64,000 nucleotides of DNA, from the NCBI GenBank assembly GCA_008711295.1, contig VUYV01000089.1, positions 3,424,960-3,488,959 of the forward strand, in the 5' to 3' direction. A program made the position numbers and the translations under genes. This DNA is from Anarhynchus alexandrinus. Taxonomy: Eukaryota; Chordata; Aves; Charadriiformes; Charadriidae. Below are positions 13,315-26,590 of the stretch, piece by piece. The notes below the pieces were generated by a model. That model was not told the DNA's origin, ran no database searches, and saw only the letters and a list, made by a program, of their open reading frames with translations. Position 1 is the stretch's first letter; each line of letters starts with the position of its first letter.

Positions 13315-14560
13315 ATACTTCACATGCCTATACAAAAAGTCATGCCTAAAACACTAGAACAAAACTGGAGTTTGGCAAAAATGGCAAAATAGTTTTTTAA
13401 CACTTTTTACTGGCAGCAACATTGTAATATCCTTCTTCTTAAGTTGTTTAGTAATTTACTCAATATGCTGTTCCATTTGAAATTAAGATTTTCAGTAGCA
13501 GATAATAATCAGTGAATAAAGTATAAGAATACAGCCCTTCATCAGAGAATAAAGACAATGAAGAAATTCAGCAAGCCAGATAGTGAAACACATTTTAATT
13601 TTGTAATGTTATGCCAGGCTAGGAACATATGTAGTACTTACTATTTAATGTGTCTCAGGAGAATTTATTGCTAAAGTAAGTTAAAAAGAAATTAAAGTTG
13701 AATAAGTATGATTATTTAAATCAAAATTATTTGTAGTTGACATAGATATCACTTTCTTTAATATTTAGTTAGAAAATACTAATTTTCAGGAGTCATTAAT
13801 TCATGAAATTGTTAGTTGCTGTCAGTTTCAGTTGTCAATTAATATATCCTGAGTTTCCTGATGGCCAAGCCATTCTCCCAACTAAGAGTTAACAATAAAA
13901 AGATGTGAATTAGCCTCCTGTCCTCATATATTTAAATATCGCCATACTTTATAATAAGAATGTGTATGGTACTGTTGTTTAAAAAGATAGACAGCTTTTT
14001 TCAAATTACGTAACTTAACTCAAACAGCTGAGACCTGAACAATCCAATATTTTATATATAAAAATATAATTGAAAAATATGTGAAACCTTTTATTTAAAA
14101 ATTTTAAGTAATTTAATTTACATTTATAAATTTTAATTTTTCATGTTATAATTTTCTTCAACAACACCAAAAAAAGTAACTAGAGGTTGCTAACATTAGA
14201 TGCAAATATACTTTCTTCTTAAGTTGTTGCATTAAGGTGATACTATTTTCCTCTCTTAAACAGCACCCAAAACTGTATACTAGTTAGTTATTGTACCAAA
14301 TGGGTAGTTCTTCTGGATATATTTTAGAGAGAAGCACAAAAAATAACTTTCAAAAAATGGAAATATTTTTACCAACATGATTTCTTTGATATCTCTAGAT
14401 GCAGTGAATGACCAAGCAGAAGTTACATCCAAGAAATAAGTTAAATATACTTTAGATAATCCAGACTTCCATTTGTACTGGAACCAGACAAAAAACAAAT
14501 GAGACATTGCCAAGAACTTTGTGAAATCAAATCAGTTGTTCATAATTCCACTTTTTCCAG
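13315..14560. other. Very AT-rich unique DNA
   Basis: Strongly AT-rich, especially 14040-14160. No gene, repeat tail or LTR was recognised. Confidence 0.55.
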
Positions 14561-14565
14561 TTACT

Positions 14566-15679
14566 TGCAGTGGTGGGTTGAGCTTGACTGAATCCCAGGT
14601 GCCCACCAAGCCACTCCCCCTCCTCAGCTAGATGGGGAGACAGTAAATACGAAGAAAGGCTCATGGGTCGAGATAAGGACAGAGAGATCACTCACCAATT
14701 ATTGTCACGGGCAAAACAGACTCAGCTTGGGGAAATCAGTTTACTTTATTACCAATCAAATCAGAGTAGTGTAATGAGAAATAAAAACTAAATCTTAAAA
14801 CACCTTCCTCCCACCCCTCCCTTCTTCCTGGGCTCAACTTCACACCTGATTTTCTCTATCTTGTCTCCCCGAGTGGCACAGGGGGGATGGGGAATGGGGG
14901 TTGTGGTCAGTTCATCACATGTTGTCTCTGCCACTCATTCCTCCTCACACTCTTCCTCTACTCCAGCATGGGGTCCCTCCCATGGGAGACAGTTCTCCAA
15001 GAAGTTCTCCAACGTGTGTCCTTCCCGCCGTCTGCAGTTCTTCAAAAACTGCTCCAACTTGGGACGTTTCCATGGGGTGCAGTCCTTCAGTATCAGGTTG
15101 CTCCAGTGTGGGTCCCCTGCAGAATCACAAGTCCTGCCAGCAAACCTGCCTCAGCGTGGGTTCCTCTCTCCGTGGGACCACAGGTCTTGCCAGGGGCCTG
15201 CTCCAGCACACACTTCTCACGGGGTCACAGCCTCCTTCAGGTATCCACCTGCTCCAGCGTGGGGTCCTCCATGGGCTGCAGGGGGACATTTGTCCCACCT
15301 TTAACCTCCATGGACTGCAGGGGGACAGCCTGCCTCACCATGGTCTTCAGCATGGGCTGCAGGGGAATCTCTGATTTGGCACCTGGAGCACCTGCTCCCC
15401 TCCTTCTTCACTGACCTTGGTGTCTGCAGAGTTGTTGCTCTCACATATTCTCACTCCTTTCCTCCGGCTGCTGTCGCACAGAAGTTTTTTCCCCTTCTTA
15501 AATATATTATCCCAGAGGTGCTAGCACTGTCGCTGATGGGCTCAGCCTTGGCTAGTAACAGGTCTGTCGTGGAGCCGGCTGGCATTGGCTCTGTTGGACA
15601 CAGGGGAAGCTTCTAGCAGCTTCTCACAGAAACCACCCCTGGAGCCCTCCCACTGCCAGAACCTTGCCACGCAAACCCA
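14566..15679 (-). mobile_element. Solo LTR 'A', avian ERV (ERVL-like)
   Basis: The element runs TG...CA on the plus strand and is flanked by TTACT (14561-14565) and ATACT (15680-15684), a 5-bp target-site duplication with one mismatch. Read on the minus strand it has an AAGAAGGGGAAAAAA block after a TATA-like ATATATTTAA, a repeated CTGGAGCAG/CCCATGG block (about 14950-15370 plus), and AATAAA at 14745-14750. Its end has the CAACCCACCA motif shared with LTR B. No primer binding site or viral gene is attached. The three long overlapping frames across it reflect GC-rich repeats with few stops, not genes. Confidence 0.85.
14950..15370 (-). repeat. Internal minisatellite-like block of LTR A
   Basis: Units of about 45-60 bp recur, each with a variant of CTGGAGCAG and of CCCATGGxxx (seen as their complements on the plus strand). 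The units are imperfect. The same block appears in LTR B, so it is an ancestral property of the LTR family. Confidence 0.75.
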
Positions 15680-15684
15680 ATACT

Positions 15685-18600
15685 CTAGATGAGTAATTTG
15701 TGTATATTAAATAATATCTTTAAATGGAAGCTTATTTTAAATGAGAAAACAACAGTAAAGTCTCTGCATGTAGACCTTCCAAGGCTGGTTTCTACCAACA
15801 TAAACATGCATTCATACAAACTGATGCATATCCAACTACTGCTCCATCTCCTTTCCCATGCCAGGTACCCTTTCTCCCCTGGTTCTATCTGACCTTGCAT
15901 ATCATTAATGAAAGATATTTATTTTCCTGTAAAACACAAGTGCAAGTAATGTATTTACTAAGTCCCCAAAACCACTAAGATTTATTTACTTTGAGTCACA
16001 TGTATATTTTGACCTGAATTACTGTAAGTATTACCAAACCATGACATTCTCCAGGAGGACATGAGCCCCATCATCACTCTCATGACCCACAGCTGTGGGA
16101 CATCCTGCTGAAGCTGCAGCTGTGCATCTCCTCACCCCTCACAGCAGCTGCCAAGCAGTACGCTCTGCAGGCAGGCAGTAGCTCTCTGGACCTTGGTGTT
16201 TCAGTGCTGTAATTCCAAAGTAATGAAAGGAAGAATTGTGTTTGATTATAATTCTATGGAGCCAAAGAGACGTGTCTAAGCTGTATTTGTTCCTCATGAT
16301 GATGTAGAAATATGTCAGTTTTCCAATGTGCATCAAGTTCCATGCAACTCTTCAAGGTTCATTTGGTGTAACCTACATTAGACAGAGGTTTGAGATGGGT
16401 CTAACTAGGTCCCAAAATGACTTTGAACTGTAAAGTCAGTTTTATTGGACAATCAACTTTGAACCAAACATTCGAAACAATATTTTTAATAAAAGATTTT
16501 TAAAATATAAAAGACATTATAAAGAAATATATACCTACCCTCTGTGTACTCACAGATGCATCTTTTCTTTCAGGCTTAATTTCATACAATCAGCTCAGTT
16601 ACTTTTCAGGCTGCTGAAAACTTTGCATAGTCCCCATTTCTCCCTAGAAAATATCATCTTTCTATCTCCCTGCTGAGCTGCCTATCCATCTGTTCCCTGC
16701 TCTTTTCCACAGTGTCTCTGTTCCTTTTTGTGATACATCAAGCCAATAAAAGTAAGGCTTGGTTAGTAGAAGTGGGGTGCATCCAAAACTGGTGTAATTG
16801 AAAAATAGAATTATGGTAACGCAACTGAGCTTGACATTCTAAACTAGCTAGAGAGATTAAATATTAAGTGGTTGATGTAATAACAACATAAAATAACTCT
16901 TTGAAAACAGTTTCTATTCCAGAAGATGAGAAGGTACCAAATACCCTTTTTTTAAGGGCTTTTGGGATCATTTTGGAAAATTTAGATTTTTTTTTTTAGA
17001 AATATTTTTAGAAATTTTTTAGAAAACTTAAAATTAAGTTGGAAAAGTAAGGTATGTTGAGATTGCTCACTGCTCTTACTTGCTGTAGAGGGAAAACTGT
17101 ATTGCTAATGCCTTAAAACACTCTGAATGTACTGAGAAAAAGTGGATAAAGCAGAAAATCTGTTTGTATAATTTATGATGTACAAGATGTTATTGAAAAG
17201 AATTGTTGCTATGGTTTAAAACTGTCTAGAAAACAAAGCTAAGACTTCATATTGAGATTCAAAATCTTAATAATAAGAAAGCTAAACCCAAGACATTTGT
17301 TTTTGGAATCATATGGTTAGGTTTGTTGAATGTTTCTCTCTCCTGTGAATTGGTTTCACCATAAGGATACTTGCAAATTTTCTTCTCTTTCAAGATCCTT
17401 GTTAATTTTAAAAGGTCAAAAAATAATTAGCAAGTTACTCTGAGAGGAATGTCAGAGGAACTACTGCAATGTGTCCTTCATTACAAAGCAAAAGCACCGC
17501 TGCATTACTTGAGATAACATCTGATAAATATTCATTACAAAATTAAATGTAGAAAGCTGTCATCAGATTTTCAGTAGCATTGTTTTTTATACATTTAATA
17601 TACAGAATCATATTTCTGAGTTGCCATATTGTGTTACACTTGATTAAGTGATAGAAAAATTCAGTAACAAAAAAATTCAAAAAACATTGTCATCTCTCTG
17701 GGTAGTGTATAGGTAGAGGAGAAGACAGAATCACTTTTGCTACTATGTCACCCTAAATGGAGAAAAATACTACTGCTGATGCTTGGAAGAGCAGAATCGA
17801 CACATTGCTTTTCTTCCTGTGGAAGTGAAAAAGAGTCTGGCCTTACTGCCACGTAAAAGGAAATGAAATGTGACTGGATACACAGGCAATTTATGCGGTG
17901 TCCTATGTTGCCATTAGTCTTCATGCTTCAGACTCGTTTAGCACGAGTCAAAGTAGAACCTCTGCGTACACAGACTCGCAGTCTTCTCTGCAAAGTCACA
18001 TCATTTTACCCTCATGCCTGAACATGTGATATTGAAAAGAGACACTTTTCAATGAATGCAAACTACTATTTGCACCCAGTCAGAAATACCTACATTATTA
18101 TTTTCTGCCTATTCTATCAAAAGTCCAATGACAAAATCCTGTCCAAATTTAAGATCAATGGAAACAGGGGTTCAAAGTGCAACTGCTGTTGGACCCAAAG
18201 TCTTTGCCATGCCACTTCCAAAATCCATGTGTAATGCACAGCAGGCACAGAGCTATTTATTGCTTCAATTTGTACTTATGCAAAGTAAATTATAGCAAGA
18301 GGGAAAGAAGAAAATTTCACTTAAACTGAAAAGAAGAAAACAAATTTGGCAGGCAAATTTCCTCCATTTCAATTACTTAAAGACTATTTGTGCTTGTATT
18401 TTTGTTTCACATTATTATGCGTATCATCCCTTGTTTTTGCTTTCCTACCTCTGTACACTACTCCTTTTTCTTTTAACCTAGCAGAATGCAAGGAAATCTC
18501 TCAGGGGTTTAAAAGGCCAATAAAACAACCAGTCAATGCTATTCAGCTTTTAAAACTCTTTAATCCCTGTAAGAAATTTTCTTGAGAAAGATTTACAAGA

Positions 18601-21600
18601 TAAAGTCAGCAGCAATTAGCTTCCGAAGTGTTCCCTTTTCCAAGTGGTCCATATCGTGCTTATCCTGCAGAAATTGATTAGGTGCATCTTACTGGAAAAT
18701 CTTTGAGTCTCAACACTTCTGTGTCTAGCACATAAATTGTTCTGAGGCAAGCTGTTTCTTTTTTGTAAGGGGAAAGAATCAGGAAGAAATTTCTTCTTAT
18801 GAAAGAAAGAAATCTATTTTCTGATAGAATGTTTGCCCAAATTACAGCTGTTTGTTGCTGCTGAAAGATTTTAAATGTCTCCGTAAATCTTGATATGATT
18901 AGTAATCTTTAGATGATGTTAGCAAAAGAGAATAATATGTTGTTTTATAATCCTTATCTCCATTTTATGAAGTAGGCATTTGTAATACATGAATGTGCAT
19001 ATACTGTAATATGAAGGGCCTTGCAAGAATTTGAGACTTAAAAAATACACACAGGAACAAGACTGAAAATAAAAATTGTCCATTCAAATAGATGTTCAGA
19101 CACTTGCAATAAATTGGAAATGGCATACATTTAATAGCTCCTAGTTATGCTCATTTCAGAAAGAATACTTAGGTAAGAGCTGAAGCTGAAAAAGTTTCAC
19201 CCACTGGGATTCCTATTGAGATCACACACATGCAATCAGAAAAATGCATAAGCATTTCTAGATAAATTATACATGAACCTGAATAAGCAATTAACAGCTT
19301 GATTTGATTTGCTCAATTTAGGGATCAAAAATATCAGAGCACAACTCATGACACAGGAAAATCACTTCTGTGTTTCTGGGGAGGGAGAGAGAAAGGAAAG
19401 CCAGAGAAGATGCAGAAGGATGCAACCCCCTACACCAATTTGTTCGGTGAGATGCTTTTTGAAAGTAGTTAACTAGCACAGTGAAAACATTTTTTTTAAG
19501 GCTGAAGATGCATAGCTAACCAATCAAACACTGATTTCTGTAAGGCTTTTAAAAGAAGATTTTAAATAAGGATGTGCAAACTGGTTCTTCTAATGACTTC
19601 TCTCATACACGTTCTTTAGCCAAGTCAGACAGTTCAGAATAGGGAATTGATATTTCTTCATTTCATCTTCACATTCCTGCTATATCCACAAGCCATTGAA
19701 CATCAAGATTTCCAGTCTCATTTCTGGGCCAATTTACAACTCTCTAGGGTACAGAATAAAAATAGAAAAATTACATTTTCTTTAAAAAGAACTACCAAAC
19801 TCACAGCCAAACAACAGACCACTCAGATAAATGACAAATCTTTTGCTCTAGTTCTAGTGGACAATTTCAGCTAATCTTTACATTTTTGGATACTGTTGAT
19901 ACATTGGAAAACTTGAATTTTTTTCATGTGACACTAACTACCGCGTGACTTACCAAAGCAACCAAACCTCTAAATATTTTCCCACCATTAATACAGAAAT
20001 GTTAATGAGCAGCAAAACAGCATTTAGGACAGACAAATAATTTATCACTCTTCCTTGTTAAATGCAGAGGCACACTGAACTCTGGGCTACAACATATTAA
20101 AAGACTTTTTTTTTTTTAATTCTTTTCACACAAAATTCCATTAATTTCAGTGAGGAAGCATTTCCAAGACCTGTTTCGATTGCTTTTCTATAGCAGTACA
20201 AAGGCCAAAAAAAATTTCACAGATTAATAGATTTACATAACTACTTCTTCTCACACCATGTTCTTAATGCTCCCTGCATGTTGTGAAGTGTTGGTAATCT
20301 ACCTAGTTAAGTATTCCTTAGAGAACAGAGAAGGGGAAGATGGTCCAATTATTATTTTAATGGGAAGCTAAGTTCAAAGATGACAGTTCTAAAGATGACA
20401 ACATGAAACGTATTTCATGATTACATGGAGCTTGTGTTCTCCTTTTGGGATATTGCCATTTTCAGTGGGGGAAGAAGTAGGTCAGTTATCTTCAAACCTT
20501 TCTCCTTAACAAATATGTCTGCTTTTCCCTCCTTTTGAATGCAATATCCAGCCTTTGATCATTAATGAAGTAGGTAGAACATTAAAAATGCCTTGTCTTT
20601 ACTTTAGGAGATGGGAAATTAGTAAACTAGAGAATCCAAACTAGAGAATCTTCAAAAATTACAAGATTTAAAGCCTCATTCACCATTTATAACTTTGTGT
20701 TTGATACCTAAGTTTCTCTTGGGAGCTACAGGGCAGAAGAAATAATCTTTAATACCACCAGCAGTTTTCTCCATGAAAAAAACCCAAAACCTTCTGAAGG
20801 GTGATCTCATTAAATGTTCCACACATACATTGCATTCAGTTCATTCTGTCTCTCCTCAGTCTTACCAAATAATATTCTGCAGGGAGAATAAGAGCTCACT
20901 TCTAGTCATGATCGCAGTTTATTCTTCTGTCTCCTAGATAAAAGATGTGACCTTTTGTCAGATGTATGCTTTCCTTGGGTGTTCACTGACTCTTACCCTG
21001 TATGATGTAAGAGTCCTGTTTTTTCTGCATTACTAATCACATAGATGCATCATGTATTTGTTCCCCAGTTTGAACCCCTGACCTTTGTGCTATTAAAATC
21101 ATGCTCCTGGGACTAGAATTATACAGTTACTTGTACATTACAACATGTCCTGTTCACTTGCACATTAATCTATGTTTGCAGTTCAACTACTTTAATGATT
21201 GATGCATCATTCAAATCACGGTTTCCTGTAGATGCCGTCAAAGCATTTTCTGTTGAATGTTTGAGTTTGAAAACTTTTTGCAAGCCTTACAGCATGTTAT
21301 CCAGTATGATTGCCTTACACAAATGGCTGGTGTAATGCTGATCTTCACATGAAACAAATTGTTCCAAGTTCCATGACAGAATGTCCAGAGCTGATGACGC
21401 TTGAAAGAAATCACTCTCAGGATATTTTTGTAAAGCTTTCAGAGAAGAAGAGAAGACGCTGTAGTAAAAGGGCAGAATAACACTGTATTTTGATTTAGCC
21501 AGTAGCTGAACTGTGTAGGAATTGGGATTTCCTCATGTGAAAAACTATTATTTCAGTTTAATCCCATGAAATTAATGAAGAATGGAATTTTCAGAGTAAA

Positions 21601-21870
21601 GTATTTTGAGGTTTTTATTTTGCCAGTAATTTTACAGACTGCATTACAAAACAAGAAAGATATTTTGAAAATAATATTAAAGGTGTTTCTAGCCGTTTCC
21701 TTTAAAACACTGAAAAATAAGGTTTTACAAAACTGGTATATTGACATGATAGGTTTTGCTTCTTCCAAATTAATATATTCAGATGGAAAACTGTGTCCTA
21801 GATAATTGACTAATTTTCAGTGTTAATTATTTTTCTTGCCATACACCATAACCTGTGATATTTTTTTTAG
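15685..21870. other. Long stretch without recognised genes or repeats
   Basis: About 6 kb of AT-rich DNA. A short GC-richer piece (about 16040-16200) and T-rich imperfect repeats of TTTTTAGAAA (16983-17030) were noted. A 7-bp hairpin GACTCGT/ACGAGTC lies near 17931-17950. None supports a gene or mobile element call. Confidence 0.55.
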
Positions 21871-21875
21871 ATCAT

Positions 21876-22387
21876 TGTCTTAGTTTAACCCCAGCTGGCA
21901 ACTAGGACCATGCAGCCACTCTCTCCTCCCTTCAGCCCATCCCTCCCCTTGGAAGGGTAGGGAGAAGAATGAAAAAAGGAGAAGGAAAAGGAGAAGGAAA
22001 AGACTTATGGGTTGAGATAAAGACAGGTTAATAGAACAATAAGAGAAAAATAAAATAACAATAACAATAATAATAACAATAATAACACTAATAATAATGA
22101 CAAAAGTCACTCACTGCCCGGTTGGTATCATCCTGAGCAATGATTGCAGATTCGCACCCCTGGCCAACCCCCATGTATGTACTGAGCATGATGTCTATGG
22201 CACAGACTATCCCACGGGCCATTCAATTGTTCTGTATATGCTTCTTCTCAGCTTCTGTGTGAAGCTAAAAAGACTCCTTGAAAAGCATAAACATTGCCTA
22301 CCAACAACTACAACTATATATTGCTGACATTGCTTTCACCACAATCTCTAGACAGAAAATTAACTCTTTCTGGCTGAAACCAGAACA
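21876..22387 (-). mobile_element. Solo LTR of an ERVL-like family, perfect TSD
   Basis: A 512-bp element starts TGTCTTAGTTTAACCCC and ends with AACCAGAACA on the plus strand. It is bounded by identical 5-bp duplications ATCAT at 21871-21875 and 22388-22392. A 5-bp TSD and the TTTAACCCCAGC terminal motif fit the same family as the LTRs at 29363 and 57345. A degenerate AATAAC/AAT microsatellite (22048-22099) has expanded inside it. No primer binding site or internal gene is attached, so it is a solo LTR formed by LTR-LTR recombination. Confidence 0.9.
22048..22099. repeat. (AAT/AATAAC)n microsatellite inside LTR
   Basis: Repeated AATAAC and AATAAT units on the plus strand lie within the solo LTR. 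Confidence 0.85.
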
Positions 22388-22633
22388 ATCATTTAGAAAA
22401 AAAATACTGAAAATATTTATATAGGACTTACTTTCTGCAAACAAACATTCTTAGTGCATTAACTGCATATTGCAGGACAGAAATATGACAAAGCTGTTAT
22501 AGCTTCCCAGATTTTTTTGACAGAATGAACAACATCATAGCAGTCACAATTTAACTTTTATTTTAATATCCACGGCATTTTTTATTAATCTACTAAGAAC
22601 GCAAAATCACAGTTTCAGGAAAAGGTCTTTTAT

Positions 22634-23225
22634 TTCATGGAATCATAGAATGGTTAGAGTTGGAAGTGACCGTAGAGATCATGTTGTTTCAACACCTCTG
22701 CTGTGGCGAGGGACACCTTCCACTAGACCAGGTTACTCAAAACCCCATCCAACCCGGCCTTGAACATTTCCAGGGATGGTGCAGCCACAACTTCTCTGGG
22801 CAAACTGTTCCTGTGTCTCACCACCCTTCTTCCTGATATCTAATCAAAACCTACCCTCTTCCAGTTTGAAGCCATTTTCCCTCATCCTGTCCCTACATCC
22901 CTTGTAAAAACTCTCTCCAGCTTTCTTGTAGGCCTCCTTCAGATACTAGAAGGCAGCTGTAAGGTCTTCCCGGAGCCTTCTCTTCTCTAGGCTGAACAAC
23001 CCCAACTCTCTCAGGCTGTCTTCATAGGAGAGGTGTTCCAGTCCTCTGATCATCTTCGTGGCCCTCCTCTGGACCAACTACAACAGTTCCATGTCCTTCT
23101 TACGCTGAAGACTCCAATCTGGATGCAGTACTCTGGGTGGGGTCTCACCAGAGCAAAGTAGATGGGGAGAATCACCTCCCTTGACCTGTGGGCCACCCTT
23201 CTTTTGATGCAGCCCAAGATTTGTA
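22634..23225 (-). mobile_element. CR1 LINE, 5'-truncated
   Basis: The plus-strand left edge carries the complement of the CR1 3' terminus (TCATGGAATCATAGAATGG). It is followed by the conserved 3'UTR complement (GACACCTTCCACTAGACC block) and the C-terminal ORF2 region as far as the complement of the 'GCATCAAAAGAAGGGTGGCC' block near 23195-23215. The frame is broken by substitutions and small indels. At about 23225 it gives way to the old plus-strand CR1. Confidence 0.9.
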
Positions 23226-23227
23226 TT

Positions 23228-23706
23228 TTTCATAATTATCATCAAGCTAAAAAACAAAGGTATATCTCAATAAACCATCAGGAGGGGATGACATTAACCC
23301 ATGCATTCTGGAAAAATTCAAAGGTAGAATCAGAGAACTTCCAGCCAACTGCATTTGCATCACACACGGTCACTGCCGGAGATCTGCTAGGCTGCCTTCT
23401 TAACTCCCATCTAGACAAGGGGAACTCTATAGGATACACGATAGGATCTCTATAGAGTGGGATGCTGTAGAGTAACATGGGAACTGCAGGCTGGTGAATC
23501 TGGCTTCCATCTCTTGTATGATGGAAGGGTTTGTAGCCAGGAACATGACTGTGGAGAGTGTGTTGGGAAATGGACAGTCTGGCTTTTGTAATGGAAATCC
23601 TGGTTCACTAGCCTGCTGGCATCTTAGGAGATGTCAATAGCTACATGGATAAGAAGCATCAGGTAGACACAATACATTTGGCTTTTCAAAAAACCTTGAG
23701 AATGTT
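23228..23706 (+). mobile_element. Old CR1-like LINE, first half (RT N-terminal part)
   Basis: Translated on the plus strand, degraded reverse-transcriptase blocks can be read in broken frames. There is a GDDINP-like stretch (about 23287), then an NxRLVNLASI stretch (about 23484), a GNGQSGF stretch (about 23569) and a VDTIHLAFQK stretch (about 23657-23686). These match the order in CR1 ORF2. The copy is older than its neighbours. It stops where the minus-strand CR1 begins and its later blocks resume at about 25191. Confidence 0.7.
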
Positions 23707-25190
23707 CTAGCTTAAAAATCATCTTCAACTAGATCAGGTTGCTCAGAGCCCCATCCAAACTGACCTTGAATGTTTCCAGGGATGGTACATCTACCACCTC
23801 TCTGGGAAATTTGTCCCAGTGTTTCACCACCCTCATTTAAAAAAAAAAAAAAAATTCTTCCTTATATCCAGTCTAAATCTACCCTTTTTTAGTTTAAAAC
23901 CATTACCCTTTGTGCTATTACAACAGTTCCTGGTGAAAAGTTTGTCCCCATCTTTCTGATAAGTCCCCTTTAAGTATTGAAAGACCGCAATAAGCTGTCC
24001 CCGGAGCCCTCTCTTCTCCAGGCTGAACAACCCCAACTCTCTCAGCCTGTCCTCACAAGAGAGGTGCTCCATCCCTCTAATCATTTTTGTGGCCCTCTTC
24101 TGGACGAGCTCCAACAGGTCCATGTCTTTCCTATGTTAGGGGCTCCAGAGCTGGACGCAGTACTCCAGGTGGTGTCACATGAGAGAGGAGGAGAGGGGCA
24201 GAATCACCTCCCTCGACCTGCTGGCCACTCTTCTTTTGATGTAGCCCAGGATACAGTTGGCCTTCTGGGCTGTGAGTGTACATTGTTGGCTCATGTTGAG
24301 CTTTTCATCCACTAGTACCCACAAGTCCTTCTCAGCAGGGCTGCTCTTAATCCCTCCATCCCTCAACCTGTATTGATACTGGGGATTGCCCTGACCCACG
24401 TGCAGGACCTTGTACTTGGTCTTGTTGAACCTCATGAGGTTCACATGGGCCCACATCTCAATATTGTCCAGGTCCCTCTAGATGGCATTCCATCACGCAG
24501 TCATGTCAACCACACCACTCAGCTTGGTATTGTCTGCAAACTTGCTGAGGGTGAACTCCATCCCACGATCTATGTCATTGATGAAGATATTAAACAGTAC
24601 TGGTCCCAGTACTGACCCCTGAGGGACACTAGTTGTCACTGATCTCCATCAGGAAATCGAGCCACTGACCACTACCATCTGGATATGACCATCCAATCAA
24701 TTCTTCATCCACTGAACAGTCCACCCATCAAATCCACACCTCTCCAATTTAGAGATGGATGTTGTGGGGGACCGTGTCAAGGGCGTTACAGAAGTGCAGA
24801 TAGATGACCTCTGTAGCTCTTTGCTTGTCCACTGATGTAGTCACTCCACCATAGAAGGCCACTAGGTTGGCCAGGCAGGACTTGCCCTTGGTGAAGCCAT
24901 GTTGGTTGTCTCAAAACATCTCCCTGTCTTCCATGTGCCTTAGCATAACTTCTAGGAGGATCTGTTCCATGATATTCCTTGGCACAGAGATGAGGGTGAG
25001 AGAGTTTCCAGGGTCCTCCTTTCTACCCCTTTGTAAATAGGTGCGACATTTCCCTTTTTCCAGTCACCAGGGACTTCACCTGACTGCCATGACTTTTCAA
25101 ATATCAAGGAGAGTGGCTTGGCAACTACATCAGACATCTCCCTCAGGACTCTGGGATGCATCTCATCAGGTCCCACAGATTTACACGCCA
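23707..25190 (-). mobile_element. CR1 LINE with RT region, inserted in older CR1
   Basis: Read on the minus strand it runs from a GPDEMHPRVLREMSDVV stretch (about 25165) through RT blocks to the C-terminal region ([14 protein letters not shown] near 24010) and a partial 3'UTR (ACTAGATCAGGTTGC complement near 23730). Several frameshifts and stops make it non-functional. The extreme 3' tail is missing: the sequence near 23715-23730 jumps from an AAAATCATCT-like block to the CAACTAGATC block, consistent with a small deletion. A 16-base A run at about 23838-23853 lies inside it. Confidence 0.85.
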
Positions 25191-25575
25191 AACCAATAGT
25201 GACAAATGGCAGAACAGACTCACTGAATGAAATGTGGGAGCAAAAGGTTGGCAAATGAGCTACAATGCAGATGAATGTAAGGTAAAACATATAGCAAAAA
25301 AAATCTAAACCAGGTCTATGTGATGCCGAACTCAGAATTGGCAGTCTCAGCTCTGGAAAGTGATCTGTCAGTTTTCAGAAATAATCTGCTCAGTGTTCAG
25401 TGGCAGCCAAAAGAGCTAACAAAATGTTGAGTATCATCAGGAAGGATATTGAGAACAAGACAGATGGTGTTGTTTTACTGCTATATAAAGCCTTGGTACA
25501 CTGACTTCTTGAACACTGCATACAGTTCTTGTCCTGTTACTCAAAGTCTTGAAAGTAGCAAAAGGGAACACACCA
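25191..25575 (+). mobile_element. Old CR1-like LINE, second half (RT C-terminal part)
   Basis: The plus-strand translation resumes with a QNRLTE stretch, then a QMSYNADECKV stretch (about 25241), an AAKRANKMLSIIRKDIENKT stretch (about 25407) and LLYKALVH (about 25479). These are the downstream RT and post-RT blocks of the element interrupted at 23706. Substitutions and in-frame stops are abundant. The catalytic FADD region falls in the missing middle. Confidence 0.7.
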
Positions 25576-26588
25576 TGTATACAGATCAAAGAACCCATTT
25601 TTTTTTCAGGTATTGTTTTAACAGTCTGAGAGTCCAAACTATCTAATTAATACAGAAATGCTTCATTAGCAGTATGTCTAAAACCATTAGACGAAGTTCC
25701 CTTCCTATCATCTACTCCTTTTCTCTGGTGTTATGCTCAGTCTTCCAATGCACTTGGGTGCTAATCACGACAGTTTCATTTTTCTTTTTAAAAAAATGGG
25801 ATGGGGAAAATCTACAAGTCATCAGCTTCCTGAGTTCTTCACTAAGAGGCATGTGATGTTACTTGGGGGAGAAGTTCTTCCTTCTCTGGCTTGGGCATCC
25901 TTGGGGTTATTGGAATGTACAGTCTGCTCCCTTCCCACTGCAGGTCTGGCCATGTGCCTGAAAATGATCAAAAGGGCAGTCCAGAAGGCCACTGTTATTA
26001 ATCCACTCATGTTAAACACATTTGTTTCCAGAGGATGCTTGGTGGGTATGCTTCTTTATACTTTCATGGAATGTGCTGAAGATATTGATCAGGCTCCAAT
26101 TGCTTATTTTACATAAGATTATATCTAAAATATTCTAATCCTTGTTCTAGTCAGGAGGAGCAAAGTAATGTTTACTTGCAATGATTTAATGTGTCATTTT
26201 AGAATTACATTAAGGGGATAATATCTTAATTTAAATGTATTAAGCCCCAAATAAGCCACACCTTTAATTTAAAATCCAACATATCTTCTGCTGGATACAT
26301 GATATGTGCCAATCTGACTGCAAATTTACTTTTTATTGTCATTTGTGTTGCTGTTTTGGTTTGGGTTGTTTTTTTTTTTTTCCGTTTTATTGGACTAATA
26401 AAATCGCAACTGTGTTGTTTTGACTGCATAGAGTAGGACTGAACTGAAAAGATTATTTAGGGTTTTTTTTCTTAGAGCTTTCTTCTTAGCCATTAAAAAT
26501 AAGTGGAGATGCCTGGAAACTGAGGGTAATGTGGCACATCACACACCAATAGTATTAGAGTCCAACATGATAACACAGAAATGCCCCA
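25576..26588. other. Unique DNA between CR1 copies
   Basis: No recognised element. T-rich tracts occur near 25596-25605 and 26370-26382. Open frames here show no domain I recognise. Confidence 0.5.
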
Positions 26589-26590
26589 AG

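Noticed and set aside
14861..15414. Three overlapping open frames of 147-175 codons
   Set aside because: They overlap in different frames within LTR A, where GC-rich tandem repeats lack stops. The products are repeats of short Ser/Gly/Cys/Pro stretches with no domain.
17931..17950. 7-bp hairpin GACTCGT/ACGAGTC
   Set aside because: Too short to be notable in a 64-kb window.
20620..20652. Small direct repeat of AAACTAGAGAATC
   Set aside because: Two short copies only, consistent with simple slippage duplication.
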